DNA from: Aptenodytes patagonicus
Lineage: Eukaryota; Chordata; Aves; Sphenisciformes; Spheniscidae
Assembly (NCBI RefSeq): GCF_965638725.1
Contig: NC_134950.1
Span: 107,344,802-107,408,801 of the forward strand
Length of the DNA stretch: 64,000 bases
Reading direction: 5' to 3'
Every line of letters starts with the position of its first letter. Position 1 is the first letter of the stretch. The notes under the pieces were generated by a model that had not been told where the DNA came from, searched no databases, and worked only from the letters and a program-made list of their open reading frames with translations. The position numbers were made by a program, and so were the translations under genes. This document shows positions 62,234-64,000 of the stretch, piece by piece.

Positions 62234-63217
62234 TGAAGGCTGGTGACGAGTGGCGTCCCACAGGGGTCTGTATTGGGACCGATACTGTTTAATATCTTCA
62301 TCAATGATACAGACAGTGGGATCGAGTGCACCCTCAGCAAGTTTGCAGATGATACCAAGCTGAGTGGTATGGTTGACATGCCAGAGGGATGGGATGCTAT
62401 CCAGAGGGACCTGGACAAGCTCGAGAAGTGGGCCTGTGTGAACCTCATGAGGTTCAACAAGGCCAAGTGCAAGGTCCTGCACCTAGGTCGGGGCAACCCC
62501 CGGTATCAATACAGGCTGGGGGATGAAGGGATTGAGAGCAGCCCTGCCGAGAAGGACTTGGGGGTACTGGTGGATGAGAAGCTGGACATGAGCCAGCAAT
62601 GTGTGCTCGCAGCCCAGAAGGCCAACCATATCCTGGGCTGCATCAAAAGAAGCGTGGCCAGCAGGTCGAGGGAGGTGATTCTGCCCCTCTACTCTGCTCT
62701 GGGGAGACCCCACCTGGAGTACTGCGTCCAGCTCTGGAGCCCTCAGCACAAGGACCTGTTGGGGCAGGTCCAGAAGAGGGCCACGAAAATGATTGGGGGA
62801 TGGAACACCTCTCCTATGAGGAAAGGCTGAGAGAGTTGGGGTTGTTCAGCCTAGAGAAGAGAAGGCTTTGGGGAGACCTTATTGCAGTCTATCAGTACTT
62901 AAAGGGGGCTTATAAAAAAGATGGCGACAAACTGTTTAGCAGGGCCTGTTGCGACAGGACAAGGGGGAATGGCTTTAAACTAAAGGGGGGTAGATATAGA
63001 CTAGATATAAGGAAGAAATTTTTTATGCTGAGGGTGGTGAAACACGTTGCCCAGAGAGGTGGTGGATGCCCCATCCCTGGAAACATTCAAGGTCAGATTG
63101 GACGGGGCTCTGAGCAATCTGATCTAGTTGAAAGTGTCCCTGTCCACAGCAGGGGCCTTGGACTAGATGACCTCTAGAGGTCCCTTCCAACCCAAACTAT
63201 TCTATGATTCTATGATT
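62234..63217 (+). mobile_element. CR1 LINE (copy C), longest RT-bearing fragment
   Basis: A ~984-bp, 5'-truncated copy. Its frame (62243-62830) starts inside the RT domain with [16 protein letters not shown] and reaches the catalytic FADD box (codons at 62342-62353). It then runs through [15 protein letters not shown] and [18 protein letters not shown] one-base deletion at ~62793-62800 shifts the frame. The C-terminal part continues in the frame of 62599-63177, and the tail is TTCCAACCCAAACTATTCTATGATTCTATGATT. It lacks ORF1, the endonuclease and most of RT, so it is dead. Confidence 0.95.
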
Positions 63218-64000
63218 TCTGACTCCCTGGTACATCCTCTTCACAGTACAGTTAGTAACAAATGTTTCAGTGAAACAAAAATTTGTCAGAAAATATTGAT
63301 TTCTTGATTCAGAACATCAATACTTTTTTGTTTCTTTGCCACTGAAAGTCCTGGGATTCTAATCTCCCTCTCCACACTGGGGATCCTGAAGCGTCAGTAT
63401 AGGTTTCACGGGTCTGTGGCTTCTGGGCAGCATGCAGATTGGGTCTACCCTGAGGACAGGTGTTGATTCCCACCCAGGTTGCTGCAGTTGCCCAGAGAAA
63501 TTGTTATTCCTGTCAATTCTGATTAATAATTTGTTAGAATAATACTGATAGGTACATGAACTTTAAATTCCCTGCAGGGCACCTGGGGCACTTTTCTTAG
63601 AATTTCAGGTTCTGAAAATACAACTAGCTAAATAAAATGTCTGAACTTTTCAGACCAAATGTAAACAAGAGTAAGCAAACCCTGCTTTTCAGTGAACTTG
63701 ACAACTCCTTGTACTTCACACCTCCTTCAGCACGGACTGCGTTTTAGTACACATAGTCTAGACACCAACATTTTGAAATTAGCTCAGTCTCTGATATGCT
63801 AAACCTTAGCTCACTTCTTTCTTCCTATGTTACTGTACCAGAATAATGAGTTGCACTTGAATACAGACGTATTGTAAATTGGAAGAATTATGGGATGTGT
63901 GTTATGGGATTAACATTCTGAATTAATACAATGTAAGTTTGTTTTCCAAATATTTCTGTTCCTATTGATCAGTGTCATTTTGTTTATTGTTCTGTATATT
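63218..64000. other. Non-coding, nothing recognised
   Basis: AT-rich right end of the window with no supportable feature. Confidence 0.4.

Noticed and set aside
1..64000. CRISPR arrays, operons, tRNA/rRNA genes, prophage or plasmid features
   Set aside because: None were seen. Repeat content and splice signals are those of a bird nuclear genome.

Overview
This is a 64-kb piece of an AT-rich nuclear bird genome, probably from Neoaves. The evidence is the repeats. There are several avian CR1 LINE fragments with the typical 3' end (a stretch like TCCCTTCCAACC followed by ATTCTATG-type 8-mers). There are also four copies of an ERVL-like LTR with TG...CA ends, one of whose termini reads GTGGTTTAACCCC. 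No bacterial, CRISPR, tRNA or rRNA features were seen.

Layout. 1-5,900: AT-rich non-coding DNA with a 78-bp miniature LTR (631-708) and a solo LTR (2517-3107). 5,913-18,969: a putative seven-exon, minus-strand protein gene. I assembled it from exon-like blocks with plausible splice sites and mutually compatible phases, giving 588 nt (195 codons plus stop), and I do not recognise it. Its introns carry two CR1 copies. About 19,045-19,560: a CpG island that is the likely promoter of that gene and may be bidirectional. 19,700-64,000: mostly repeat-poor non-coding DNA. It is punctuated by CR1 fragments (including a CR1 nested in an older antisense CR1 at 28,048-29,341), one ancient CR1/L3-type copy (26.2-27.1 kb) and two further solo LTRs (32,692-33,284 and 44,864-45,442). 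A few exon-like or ORF-like blocks there could not be assembled into a gene.

Most notable: (1) the unrecognised coiled-coil-like gene and its CpG-island promoter; (2) all four LTR elements keep perfect 5-bp target-site duplications, and one has lost nearly its whole interior; (3) two CR1 copies 5.7 kb apart share a 243-bp block with no mismatch inside otherwise clearly diverged sequence, a gene-conversion signature; (4) a nested CR1 insertion with a readable 6-bp duplication. Splice structures come from reading the sequence only, with no transcript or homology evidence.
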